12,940 nt of DNA, taken from contig CAZGGW010000026.1 of NCBI GenBank assembly GCA_964525365.1, positions 1 through 12,940 on the forward strand. The letters run 5' to 3'. The notes under the pieces are model-generated. The model was not told where the DNA came from. It worked only from the letters and a program-made list of their open reading frames with translations, and ran no database searches. Source of the DNA: CAZGGW01 sp964525365 (lineage in GTDB: Bacteria > Bacillota_I > Bacilli_A > RF39 > UBA660). This document shows, one piece after another, positions 6,321-12,940 of this stretch. The translations under genes were made by a program, and so were the position numbers. Positions within the stretch are counted from its first letter, which is position 1, and every line of letters starts with the position of its first letter.

Positions 6321-8114
6321 CTATTCAATCTTTTTGAATTGTGATGTATATAATTTAGTATAAAATCCGCCTTTTTCAAGCAATTCTTTATGAGTCCCAA
6401 CTTCTACTATTTTACCTTTATTTATCACTATTATTTTATCTGAATTTATTATTGTAGAAAGTCTATGTGCAATAACGAAAGATGTTTTTCCTTCTAATAA
6501 TTTATCCATCGCTTTTTGAATCAAAACTTCTGTTCTTGTATCAACAGAAGATGTTGCTTCATCGAGAATTAATATTTGAGAATTTGTCAAAACTGCCCTC
6601 GCAATAGTAATCAATTGTTTTTGTCCAGAAGACAAATTACTTATTTCTTCATCAATAACCATATTATATCCATTTGGTAATGTTTGAATAAAATCATGGG
6701 CATATGCCGTTTTAGAAGCTTCAATTACTTCTTGAGTTAGAGCATTTGTATTTGCGTATTTTATATTGTTTAATATCGTATCATTAAATAACCAAGTATC
6801 TTGAAGTACCATTCCAAATAGTTTTTTATAATCGGATGGACTTATATTATTTATATCAATCTCATCTATTAAAATCTTTCCTTTATTTAGTTTATAAAAT
6901 CTCATTAGCAATTTAACAATAGTAGTTTTCCCAGCTCCAGTCGGTCCTACAATTGCAATCTTTTGACCAGGAAAAACTTCTAAATTAAAATCTTTTATAA
7001 TTAATTTTTCATTGTATCCAAAAGAAATATTATCAAATTTTATATTTCCTTTAATATTTTCTAACAAATAATCATTTTTATAATCATTCTTTTCTTCTTC
7101 ATTATTTAAAAATTCATCTACTCTTTCAAAAGATGCAACTAACGACTGAAGAGTTGTGGTAATAGAGGTCATTTGTGCAGCTGATTGATTTAACGATTTT
7201 GTATATTGAATTAAAGATTGAATATTTCCAACTTTCATCTTACCTTTTATTACAAAATAACCGCCAACTACTGAAATTAAAACATAATTAAGATTTCCAA
7301 TGAATATCATTATAGGCTGTAAAAGTCCAGAATATAAATTGCTTTTAAAACCATTTTCATATAATTTTTGATTGTTTTTTTCAAACTTGGAAATAAATTT
7401 TTCCTCAGCGTTGTATGATTGAATAGTTGCTTGACCAGAAAACATTTCTTCTACATTTCCATTAACTTCTGCCAAATAATCTTGATTATTTTTAAAATAT
7501 TTTTGAGTTTTTTTGAATACAAAAGATAACCCTATTAATGCAATTGGTAATATTATAATTGATAAAATAGCAAGTAACGGATTTATAATAAACATCATAA
7601 TTACCACTCCAATAATCGTAGTTAAAAATGTAAAAAAGTTTATTGTCATCTCTTGAAGTCTATCAGTTATATTATCAACATCATTAGTAATTATTGAAAT
7701 CGTTTCTCCATGCGGATTTAAATCAAAATATTTTGTTGGTAGCTTATGTATTTTCTCACTTATATTTTTTCTTAGTGTGTATGAAACATTTCTTACTATT
7801 TTAGAAACAATAAATATTGAAATATATTCAAGAAACGCACAGACTAAATATAAAGAAATTAAAACAATTAATATTTTGTTTAAGCCAAGAAAATCAATGC
7901 CTCCAATACCTTTTATCTTATTTAATAGTCCTTCATACAAAAGTGTGGTAGCATCCCCTAAATATTTTGGACCTACTACAGAGAACAAAGTACTAAACAC
8001 AGTTAATATAATTACTATTATTAAAGAAAATTTATAATTTCCTAAAAATTTAAGTAATTTTTTCAAAGAAGTTGTAAATTTTTTGGCTTTTTCGTTACTA
8101 TTACGTTTATTCAT
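6321..8114 (-). CDS. ABC exporter half-transporter with canonical ATP site (permease-ATPase)
   Basis: This is a multidrug- or lipid-type ABC exporter subunit. It has six membrane helices (about residues 1-330) fused to one ATPase domain. Motifs are Walker A GPTGAGKT (390-397), the Q-loop in MVLQDTWLF, signature LSSGQ (494-498), Walker B ILILDEA with catalytic Glu519, and switch His550. The signature departs from LSGGQ, whereas Walker B and the His are intact. I choose the ATG at 8114 (597 residues). It has GGGGGA 5 nt upstream and overlaps the end of the partner gene by 8 bp. A longer GTG-initiated version from 8162 would lie further inside the partner gene without a ribosome binding site. 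With the upstream gene it forms a heterodimer of the BmrCD/LmrCD/TM287-288 type. The substrate is unknown. Its stop lies 2 bp from the converging gene, with no visible terminator. Confidence 0.94.
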   Translation of the reverse strand: MNKRNSNEKAKKFTTSLKKLLKFLGNYKFSLIIVIILTVFSTLFSVVGPKYLGDATTLLYEGLLNKIKGIGGIDFLGLNKILIVLISLYLVCAFLEYISIFIVSKIVRNVSYTLRKNISEKIHKLPTKYFDLNPHGETISIITNDVDNITDRLQEMTINFFTFLTTIIGVVIMMFIINPLLAILSIIILPIALIGLSFVFKKTQKYFKNNQDYLAEVNGNVEEMFSGQATIQSYNAEEKFISKFEKNNQKLYENGFKSNLYSGLLQPIMIFIGNLNYVLISVVGGYFVIKGKMKVGNIQSLIQYTKSLNQSAAQMTSITTTLQSLVASFERVDEFLNNEEEKNDYKNDYLLENIKGNIKFDNISFGYNEKLIIKDFNLEVFPGQKIAIVGPTGAGKTTIVKLLMRFYKLNKGKILIDEIDINNISPSDYKKLFGMVLQDTWLFNDTILNNIKYANTNALTQEVIEASKTAYAHDFIQTLPNGYNMVIDEEISNLSSGQKQLITIARAVLTNSQILILDEATSSVDTRTEVLIQKAMDKLLEGKTSFVIAHRLSTIINSDKIIVINKGKIVEVGTHKELLEKGGFYTKLYTSQFKKIE

Positions 8115-10167
8115 TATTTTCCCCCAAACATTGAGAAAGTGCAATTTCCCTGTATATGTCACAAGATTTCATTAAATTATCATGTGTATCAAAACCAACT
8201 ATTTTTCCTCCATCTATTACTAATATTTTATCCAAATTTTTAATTGATCCAATTCTTTGGGAAATAATAAATATTATTTTATCATTTGAAGTTTCAAATA
8301 ATGAAGATCTTAAATTATAATCAGTTGTAAAATCTAATGCAGAAAAAGAATCATCGAATATCAATATATCCGAATTTTTAGCAATTGCCCTCGCAATTAT
8401 TAATCTTTGCTTTTGCCCGCCACTTATATTTTTTCCACTTTGAGAAATATAACTATTTATACCTTTTTTCTTCTTATGAATAAAATCATAAGATTGAGAA
8501 ATTTTCAAAGCTTTAGTTAATAATTTTTCATTCGCCTTCCCACTTAAATTTATATTACTTTTAATAGTACCAGAAAATAATGAGTCTTTTTGAGAAACGT
8601 AACTAATATGGTTCCTTAAATCTCTAAGCATAATGTTCTTAATATTAATATCATTCAATTCGATATTTCCACTAGTAACATCATATTGCCTCAATAACAA
8701 ATTTATTATCGTACTTTTACCTGAACCGGTAGATCCAATTATTCCTATTTTTTCTCCACTATTCACCTTAAAATCTATGTCGTTTAATATATTTTCTTTT
8801 GCATCTGGGTATTTAAAATCAACATTATTAAATTTTATATTTTGTATTTTTCCAACTCTTTTAGCATTTGCTTTCTCTTTTAACTTGGTTTTTTTATCAA
8901 GTACTTCGCTTATTCTTTTTAATGAAACAAAAGCTCTAGGTATTACTATCGACATTACCGCAATCATTAAGAATGACATAATAACTTGTGTAGAATATGT
9001 AATAAGAGCAATTAATTCTCCAACTTGCAGACTACCAGAATCTATTTTAAAAGATCCTACGTAAACCAACAATATACACGTTCCATATAATATTAGCATC
9101 ACCAACGGAGAAATAAGTCCCATGACTCTATTTAAGAATAAATGGATTTTTGATATTTCTTTATTTACTTTATCAAATCTTTTTTCTTCATATGCTTGAT
9201 TATTAAATGCTCTTATAACCGGGATTCCAGTTAAAGTTTCTCTTGATACTAAGTTTAACTTATCTATTAATTTTTGAATTAATTTGAATTTAGGTATAAC
9301 AAATATAAACAAAAATATAGTAAATAGTATTATTACCCCAATTCCAAGAGCGACCGCCCAACTAATATTATACTTTGTTATTTTTATTAATGCCACTATC
9401 CCTAAGAGTGGTGCATATAAAGCAATACGCAAAAAAACACTCAGCATATTTTGCACTTGTGTTATATCATTTGTTGTTCTAGTTATTAGTGAAGAAACTG
9501 ACAACGTATCTATTTCTTCTTTAGAATAATGCATTACTGTATTAACAACTTCGCTTCTTAGAAGTTTTCCAAATCTTGTCCCAAATTTTGTGGAAACATA
9601 TAAAACCCCTATACTAGCCATTAAGGAAGCTAACGATATAAGAATCATTAAAAATCCCTTTTCTTTTAAATAACTGTTTTGTATGTCAGATAAATCAACT
9701 TCTAACAACGTATATTCTTCTTTTACATTACTAACTGCAATATTTTTCAACAAAGTATTATCATATGAAGAATAATATTCGATTATTTGTTCATCAGTTA
9801 AAGTATCATCTTCAAGCGTATTATTTCGAATGGTACTTTCAACTATAGACGGCATTAACATCTCTTTTTCTAACATCTCTTTTTCAGAATTACTGATATT
9901 ATCTAATTCATAATATAGTAAATCAGTGTTGTATTCATAATAATCAAACAAATTAATAGTGGAATACTTATTAATTGCATTTAACCTCTCAAACGAAATA
10001 TATTTGTATACTGCCCCATCTATACCGCTATTTTGTATTCCATTATCAACTATATTGGAAGTATACTCGGGTAATGTGACATCACATAAGACTTGTGCTG
10101 ATAAAAAAACAACAAGTATTATAATTTCTATTTTAAAACTTTTTATTATATTAATTATTTTCTTCAT
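8107..10167 (-). CDS. ABC exporter half-transporter with degenerate ATP site and large external loop
   Basis: First gene of the exporter pair, 686 residues from the ATG at 10167. A TTG at 10182 would add five residues, but it lies at the end of the -10 box and cannot be in the mRNA; GAGGG before the ATG fits instead. Walker A is GSTGSGKS (478-485) and the signature ISGGQ (581-585). The ATPase carries two hallmark substitutions of the degenerate subunit: Asp606 in place of the catalytic Glu in ILIFDD, and Gln637 in IISQR in place of the switch His. In heterodimers these residues pair with the partner's LSSGQ signature to form the non-hydrolysing site, while this subunit's ISGGQ completes the active one. 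Between helices 1 and 2 (about 41-170) lies an acidic insertion of ~130 residues, predicted outside the cell, far longer than the usual short loop. A short tandem repeat lies inside it. Confidence 0.94.
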   Translation of the reverse strand: MKKIINIIKSFKIEIIILVVFLSAQVLCDVTLPEYTSNIVDNGIQNSGIDGAVYKYISFERLNAINKYSTINLFDYYEYNTDLLYYELDNISNSEKEMLEKEMLMPSIVESTIRNNTLEDDTLTDEQIIEYYSSYDNTLLKNIAVSNVKEEYTLLEVDLSDIQNSYLKEKGFLMILISLASLMASIGVLYVSTKFGTRFGKLLRSEVVNTVMHYSKEEIDTLSVSSLITRTTNDITQVQNMLSVFLRIALYAPLLGIVALIKITKYNISWAVALGIGVIILFTIFLFIFVIPKFKLIQKLIDKLNLVSRETLTGIPVIRAFNNQAYEEKRFDKVNKEISKIHLFLNRVMGLISPLVMLILYGTCILLVYVGSFKIDSGSLQVGELIALITYSTQVIMSFLMIAVMSIVIPRAFVSLKRISEVLDKKTKLKEKANAKRVGKIQNIKFNNVDFKYPDAKENILNDIDFKVNSGEKIGIIGSTGSGKSTIINLLLRQYDVTSGNIELNDINIKNIMLRDLRNHISYVSQKDSLFSGTIKSNINLSGKANEKLLTKALKISQSYDFIHKKKKGINSYISQSGKNISGGQKQRLIIARAIAKNSDILIFDDSFSALDFTTDYNLRSSLFETSNDKIIFIISQRIGSIKNLDKILVIDGGKIVGFDTHDNLMKSCDIYREIALSQCLGENNE
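8120..8125 (-). promoter_or_regulatory. Ribosome binding site that fixes the start of the second ABC gene
   Basis: GGGGGA on the minus strand lies 5 nt before the ATG at 8114, inside the last codons of the partner ABC gene. It supports the ATG over the GTG at 8162 and implies translational coupling of the two subunits. Confidence 0.6.
9856..9885 (-). repeat. Perfect 15-bp tandem duplication inside the ABC gene
   Basis: TAACATCTCTTTTTC occurs twice head to tail with no mismatch. On the coding (minus) strand it gives EKEML twice (residues 95-104), in the external insertion of the degenerate ABC subunit. Being a multiple of three, it keeps the frame and looks recent. Confidence 0.9.
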
Positions 10168-10181
10168 ACGCCCTCTTTTCA

Positions 10182-10210
10182 ATTATAAAGTTTTATTTTA
10201 TTGTTGTCAA
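10182..10210 (-). promoter_or_regulatory. Consensus promoter of the ABC exporter operon
   Basis: On the minus strand this is TTGACA (10210-10205), 17 nt, TATAAT (10187-10182), a perfect sigma-A consensus, so strong constitutive expression is expected unless repressed. The predicted transcription start is ~10175. The ribosome binding site GAGGG (10175-10171) would then be the very 5' end of the mRNA, and the ATG at 10167 follows after about 8 nt of leader. Confidence 0.8.
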
Positions 10211-10232
10211 AACATATAGAAAATTATATAAA
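10204..10232 (+). promoter_or_regulatory. Likely promoter of the PAP2-patatin / DUF368 operon
   Basis: TTGTCA (10204-10209), 17 nt, TATAAA (10227-10232). The -35 occupies almost the same bases as the -35 of the opposing exporter promoter. A second -10-like hexamer, TATGAT, lies at 10235-10240 but lacks a matching -35. Confidence 0.5.
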
Positions 10233-10249
10233 ATTATGATAAAATTAGT

Positions 10250-11941
10250 ATGAAAATGAGAGAAAAAATGACAAAACAAATTATTAAAAAAAATTGGATA
10301 TGGATTATTATAATATTATTACTGGTTAGTATTTGTTTTGTAATGCATTTGAATTACGAAAGCGAAATATTAAACTTTAATTTAAAAATAACAGATTTGA
10401 TTTATAAAAAAATGTTGACTCAAAGAAATATCAATGTATTTAAATATATAACCAGCTTTGGTAGTACCACATGGTATTTAATTTTAATAGTTTGTATTTT
10501 ATTTTTTATTAAGCCAATTAAAAACGGAATCTATGCTGCTGGTGGGTTAGGACTTGGCGCTTGTATAAATATAATAATTAAAAATGTTATTAGAAAGGGT
10601 AGGCCAGCATTCCCATTAATTGAAAAGAGTATTTCATATAGTTTTCCTAGCGGACATGCAATGTGTGCCACTATATTTTATGGTGTGATTTTATATTTTA
10701 TAATTAAAGAAAGTAGAAATAAATATTTCAAAGTTTTTAGCACTATATTCTTTTTAATATTAATTACTTTAATAAGTTTTTCAAGAATATATTTAGGAGT
10801 TCATTACTTTACTGATGTAATAATGGGTATAGTATTTGGTATTATAGTATTAATAATTATCATCAACACTATAAACATAATCGAAAAAAAGAACAATTTA
10901 ACAGGACTCGTGTTAGAAGGTGGGGGTGCTAGAGGAAGTTATCATGTTGGAGCAATTAAAGCTTTGAATGAACTTGGAATAAAATTTGATGCAGTGGTTG
11001 GCACTTCAATCGGTTCTATAAATGGAGCTTTTGTAGCTGGCAAACAATATAAAGAAATGTATAAATTATGGAATACTATCAGTTGCAAAGAAATATTTGA
11101 TATTGATGACAAATTAATAATTGCATTAAAAACAAAGAAAATTAATAATAAGATTTTAAAAGAAGGATTTAAGCAAACCACAAAAATACTTAGAAATGCT
11201 GGGATTGATACAAAAAATTTAAAAAACACATTAAATAAACATTTAAATGAAAAGAAATTAAGAAAAAGCAATATTGATTATGGACTTGTAACATATAATT
11301 TAACTGATAACTTACCTATCAAGATTTTTAAAAATGATATTCCTAATAATAAACTAGTTGAATATATAATCGCAAGTTCATACTATCCCGCTTTTAAATT
11401 TGAAAAAATTATTGATGATAAAATTTATGTTGATGGCGGAGTAATTGATAGATGTCCAATAGATATGTTACTTCAAAAAAATTATAAACATATATACGTT
11501 GTAAAGGCATATCAAAATAATTTAAAAAACATTGATCAAAATATTGTAACAGTAATAAAACCACAAAAAAAATTAGGATCTGTAATACTTTTTGATCAAG
11601 AAACAGTAAAGCAAAACATTAAATTGGGATATTATGACACCTTAAAAATAATTGAAAAGTTGGACGGAAACACATATTATTTCAAATATAAAGATACTAA
11701 ATACTTTATTTCGTTATATTCCACTAAAAATTATAATAAAATTTATAGAAAATATAATACAACTATTAAGAAAAAAACAAAAAAAGAATTTATTATTTTA
11801 ACATTAGAAAAGGTATTGAAAGAATATAATATAAATATTTTTAAGGTTTATAACATAAATAAAATTATAAAGAAGATGAAAAAAATAATATTAAAAGATG
11901 AAAAAAATCAATATTATCAATTTTTTTCATCAATGAGGTAA
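10250..11941 (+). CDS. PAP2 lipid phosphatase fused to patatin-like phospholipase
   Basis: One 563-residue protein with two enzyme domains. Residues ~15-212 are a six-helix PAP2 phosphatase with all three motifs: K(x6)RP (Lys111, Arg118, Pro119), PSGH (133-136), and SR(x5)H(x3)D (Ser178, Arg179, His185, Asp189). Such enzymes dephosphorylate undecaprenyl diphosphate, phosphatidate or phosphatidylglycerophosphate. The motif loops lie on the outer side if the N terminus is inside. Residues ~217-490 are a patatin-type acyl hydrolase with oxyanion loop GGGARG (224-229), nucleophile Ser253 in GTSIG, and Asp395 in DGG. It should face the cytoplasm and probably cleaves acyl esters of membrane lipids. 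The NIKLGYYDTLK region (~456-466) resembles the C-terminal part of stand-alone clostridial patatins, so a complete enzyme appears appended. The tail after ~500 is rich in Lys, Asn and Tyr. The start is uncertain: ATGs at 10250, 10256 and 10268 are in frame, and only the last follows a weak site (GAGAG). It is one base from the next gene. Confidence 0.9.
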   Translation: MKMREKMTKQIIKKNWIWIIIILLLVSICFVMHLNYESEILNFNLKITDLIYKKMLTQRNINVFKYITSFGSTTWYLILIVCILFFIKPIKNGIYAAGGLGLGACINIIIKNVIRKGRPAFPLIEKSISYSFPSGHAMCATIFYGVILYFIIKESRNKYFKVFSTIFFLILITLISFSRIYLGVHYFTDVIMGIVFGIIVLIIIINTINIIEKKNNLTGLVLEGGGARGSYHVGAIKALNELGIKFDAVVGTSIGSINGAFVAGKQYKEMYKLWNTISCKEIFDIDDKLIIALKTKKINNKILKEGFKQTTKILRNAGIDTKNLKNTLNKHLNEKKLRKSNIDYGLVTYNLTDNLPIKIFKNDIPNNKLVEYIIASSYYPAFKFEKIIDDKIYVDGGVIDRCPIDMLLQKNYKHIYVVKAYQNNLKNIDQNIVTVIKPQKKLGSVILFDQETVKQNIKLGYYDTLKIIEKLDGNTYYFKYKDTKYFISLYSTKNYNKIYRKYNTTIKKKTKKEFIILTLEKVLKEYNINIFKVYNINKIIKKMKKIILKDEKNQYYQFFSSMR

Positions 11942-11942
11942 T

Positions 11943-12785
11943 ATGAAAGAAAAAATTAAAATATTTTTTAAAGGAATGATTATTGGAATGGCTATGATAA
12001 TTCCTGGAGTATCAGGTGGTACTATGGCCATATCAATGGGCTTATATGAACAAATTATAAACACGATTTCACATTTCTTCAAAAATTTCAAAGAAAATAT
12101 AAAATTTATTGTTAATCTAGGACTTGGTGTGTTGGTATCTTTAATAATTTGTAGTTTGTTATTAAATTACACATTCGAAAAATTTCCAATACCTACTACA
12201 TTATTCTTTATTGGCTTAATAGTTGGAAGCGTTCCACTGCTATTTAAAAAAGTAAAAGTAAAAAAGACAATTAGTTTTTGTAATATATTATTGATTTTGT
12301 TAGGCACTGCAATATTAATTGGTATTTCTTTTTTACAATCTGGAAATGAAGTAGTGCTTGGAGGTTTCAGTTTAATTCAATCTTTAAAACTTATAGGTGT
12401 CGGAATCATTTCCGCAGCTACATTAATAATTCCTGGCATTAGTGGGTCGTTTATGTTAATGGTTATGGGTTATTACCAGCCACTATTAAATATAATTACA
12501 GAAACTATTAAAATGACTAATTTATCCACTAATTTAGCAATATTGATTCCGTTTGGAATTGGAATAGTCATTGGGGTAATTGCTATAACAAAGATAATTG
12601 AATACTTATTAAAAAAATACGAAATTAAAACTTATTATGTAATCATAGGCTTTCTAATTGCATCAATTATCGACGTCTTTTTAAGAATATTTGATTACTC
12701 TTCTAACGTTCTTCAAATAATTATTGGAATATTATTTTTTATAATAGGATCTATATTATCTTTAATTGTTTTTAAAAAAGATTGA
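11943..12785 (+). CDS. popT: DUF368 membrane protein, PopT-type polyprenyl-phosphate transporter
   Basis: This 280-residue polytopic membrane protein has the two DUF368 signatures IIPGVSGGTMAI (19-30) and LIIPGISGSFML (161-172). Each sits in a hydrophobic half followed by a MG.Y motif, indicating an internal duplication of the transporter fold. DUF368 proteins (PopT) have been reported as transporters that return undecaprenyl phosphate to the inner leaflet for reuse in peptidoglycan and teichoic acid synthesis. I infer that role by family, not from direct evidence here. The length is usual. The ATG lies one base after the stop of the PAP2-patatin gene, and its GAGG site lies in that gene's last codons, so the two are translationally coupled. 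The pairing fits: a PAP2 phosphatase can produce the undecaprenyl phosphate this protein would flip. Confidence 0.88.
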   Translation: MKEKIKIFFKGMIIGMAMIIPGVSGGTMAISMGLYEQIINTISHFFKNFKENIKFIVNLGLGVLVSLIICSLLLNYTFEKFPIPTTLFFIGLIVGSVPLLFKKVKVKKTISFCNILLILLGTAILIGISFLQSGNEVVLGGFSLIQSLKLIGVGIISAATLIIPGISGSFMLMVMGYYQPLLNIITETIKMTNLSTNLAILIPFGIGIVIGVIAITKIIEYLLKKYEIKTYYVIIGFLIASIIDVFLRIFDYSSNVLQIIIGILFFIIGSILSLIVFKKD

Positions 12786-12810
12786 TTTTTATCAGTAAAT
12801 ATAATAATAT
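12782..12810 (+). promoter_or_regulatory. Possible promoter of the tRNA gene
   Basis: TTGATT (12782-12787), overlapping the DUF368 stop codon, 17 nt, TAATAT (12805-12810). Transcription would start within a few bases of the mature tRNA 5' end. Another TATAAT at 12800-12805 lacks a -35. In DNA this A+T-rich the call is weak, and cotranscription with the upstream operon is the alternative. Confidence 0.35.
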
Positions 12811-12818
12811 ATATTTAC

Positions 12819-12893
12819 GCAGACATAGTACAATGGTTAGTATGCGACCTTGCCAAGGTTGAGATGCGAGTTCGATTCTCGTTGTTTGCTCCA
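12819..12893 (+). tRNA. tRNA-Gly (anticodon GCC)
   Basis: The gene folds as a complete cloverleaf of 75 nt. The acceptor GCAGACA pairs with TGTTTGC over 7 bp (one G-T pair), the discriminator is T, and CCA is encoded. The D stem is GTAC/GTAT with GG in the loop. The anticodon stem CGACC/GGTTG encloses TTGCCAA, with anticodon GCC at 12852-12854. A 4-nt variable loop follows, and the T stem GCGAG/CTCGT encloses TTCGATT. It decodes GGC and GGU glycine codons. No sign of integration into this tRNA is visible in the bases that follow. Confidence 0.96.
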
Positions 12894-12904
12894 GTGACGT
12901 TTCT

Positions 12905-12927
12905 GTTCGAACTTTTAAAGTTTGAAC
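12905..12927 (+). repeat. Inverted repeat downstream of the tRNA gene
   Basis: GTTCGAACTT, a 3-nt centre TTA, then AAGTTTGAAC: a 10-bp stem with one G-T pair. It could form a hairpin after the tRNA, but no T run follows, so it is not a standard intrinsic terminator. The right arm contains TTGAAC, a possible -35, so an operator over a promoter just past the window is another reading. Confidence 0.5.
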
Positions 12928-12940
12928 TTGAGATACATAT

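Noticed and set aside
6316..6323. Bidirectional terminator at the convergent junction
   Set aside because: Only 2 bp separate the two stop codons and no hairpin with a T run is visible there.
8115..8162. GTG start at 8162 for the second ABC gene, adding 16 residues
   Set aside because: No ribosome binding site precedes it and it would lie deeper inside the partner gene; ATG 8114 has GGGGGA at good spacing.
8633..9064. Plus-strand open frame of 143 codons
   Set aside because: It lies wholly inside the ATPase coding region of the degenerate ABC subunit on the other strand, has no ribosome binding site, and its sequence is a reverse-strand shadow of that gene.
10168..10182. TTG start at 10182 for the first ABC gene
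   Set aside because: It overlaps the end of a perfect TATAAT box, so it would lie upstream of the transcription start; ATG 10167 follows GAGGG.
10235..10240. TATGAT as the main -10 of the PAP2-patatin operon
   Set aside because: The hexamer 17 nt upstream (ACATAT) does not resemble a -35. The TTGTCA/TATAAA pair fits better, although this box is not excluded.
10942..11271. Minus-strand open frame of 109 codons
   Set aside because: It is antisense to the patatin domain, whose catalytic motifs are intact; the Phe/Leu-rich product is what antisense Lys-rich DNA gives.
1..12940. CRISPR array, insertion sequence, toxin-antitoxin or phage-defence system
   Set aside because: No spaced repeats, transposase-like motifs, terminal inverted repeats or recognisable defence domains are seen; the genes are mostly metabolic, transport and envelope functions.
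1..12940. Mycoplasma-type code with TGA as Trp
   Set aside because: TGA ends several genes at natural family lengths (for example gene ends at 5348 and 12785), and Trp is encoded by TGG.

Overview
The window is strongly A+T-rich and uses the standard code: TGG encodes Trp, TGA is a true stop, and AGA and ATA codons are common. Together with a lipobox lipoprotein, Bacillota-style -35/-10 promoters and AAGGAG ribosome binding sites, this points to a low-GC Gram-positive (Bacillota). It could be a clostridial or a small-genome Bacilli/Mollicutes-related lineage; the sequence alone does not settle which. Nearly every base is coding and no gene-free stretch exceeds 300 bases.

Layout. (1) Positions 1-3576, minus strand: a block that starts from one promoter at ~3600 and runs leftwards. 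It holds a phosphomannomutase/phosphoglucomutase, a 2,3-BPG-dependent phosphoglycerate mutase (4-bp overlap), a ZIP metal transporter, a small lipoprotein with its own extended -10 promoter, and a 5'-truncated uracil-DNA glycosylase fragment that leaves the window. (2) Positions 3641-6318, plus strand: a dCMP deaminase fired from a promoter back-to-back with the mutase promoter, a membrane GGDEF diguanylate cyclase with its own promoter, and a secreted or membrane-anchored protein of unknown function. The reading frame of that last protein breaks at a run of seven A's, and its C-terminal membrane anchor continues in the -1 frame. (3) Positions 6321-10210, minus strand: a two-gene heterodimeric ABC exporter with one degenerate and one canonical ATP site, driven by a consensus TTGACA/TATAAT promoter. 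(4) Positions 10204-12785, plus strand: a single protein joining an integral-membrane PAP2 lipid phosphatase to a patatin-type acyl hydrolase, then one base later a DUF368 (PopT-type) polyprenyl-phosphate transporter. (5) Positions 12819-12893: tRNA-Gly(GCC) with an encoded CCA end, followed by an inverted repeat.

How the genes work together. The most coherent unit is region 4. An extracytoplasmic PAP2 phosphatase that could make undecaprenyl phosphate is translationally linked to a predicted undecaprenyl-phosphate flippase, and a cytoplasmic lipase domain is attached to the phosphatase. This would be a lipid-carrier recycling and phospholipid turnover module. Its promoter shares its -35 bases with the opposing exporter promoter, so the two units may compete for RNA polymerase. 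A second theme is leader length: at five promoters the -10 box lies only 14-20 nt upstream of the start codon, so the Shine-Dalgarno sits at or almost at the predicted 5' end of the mRNA.
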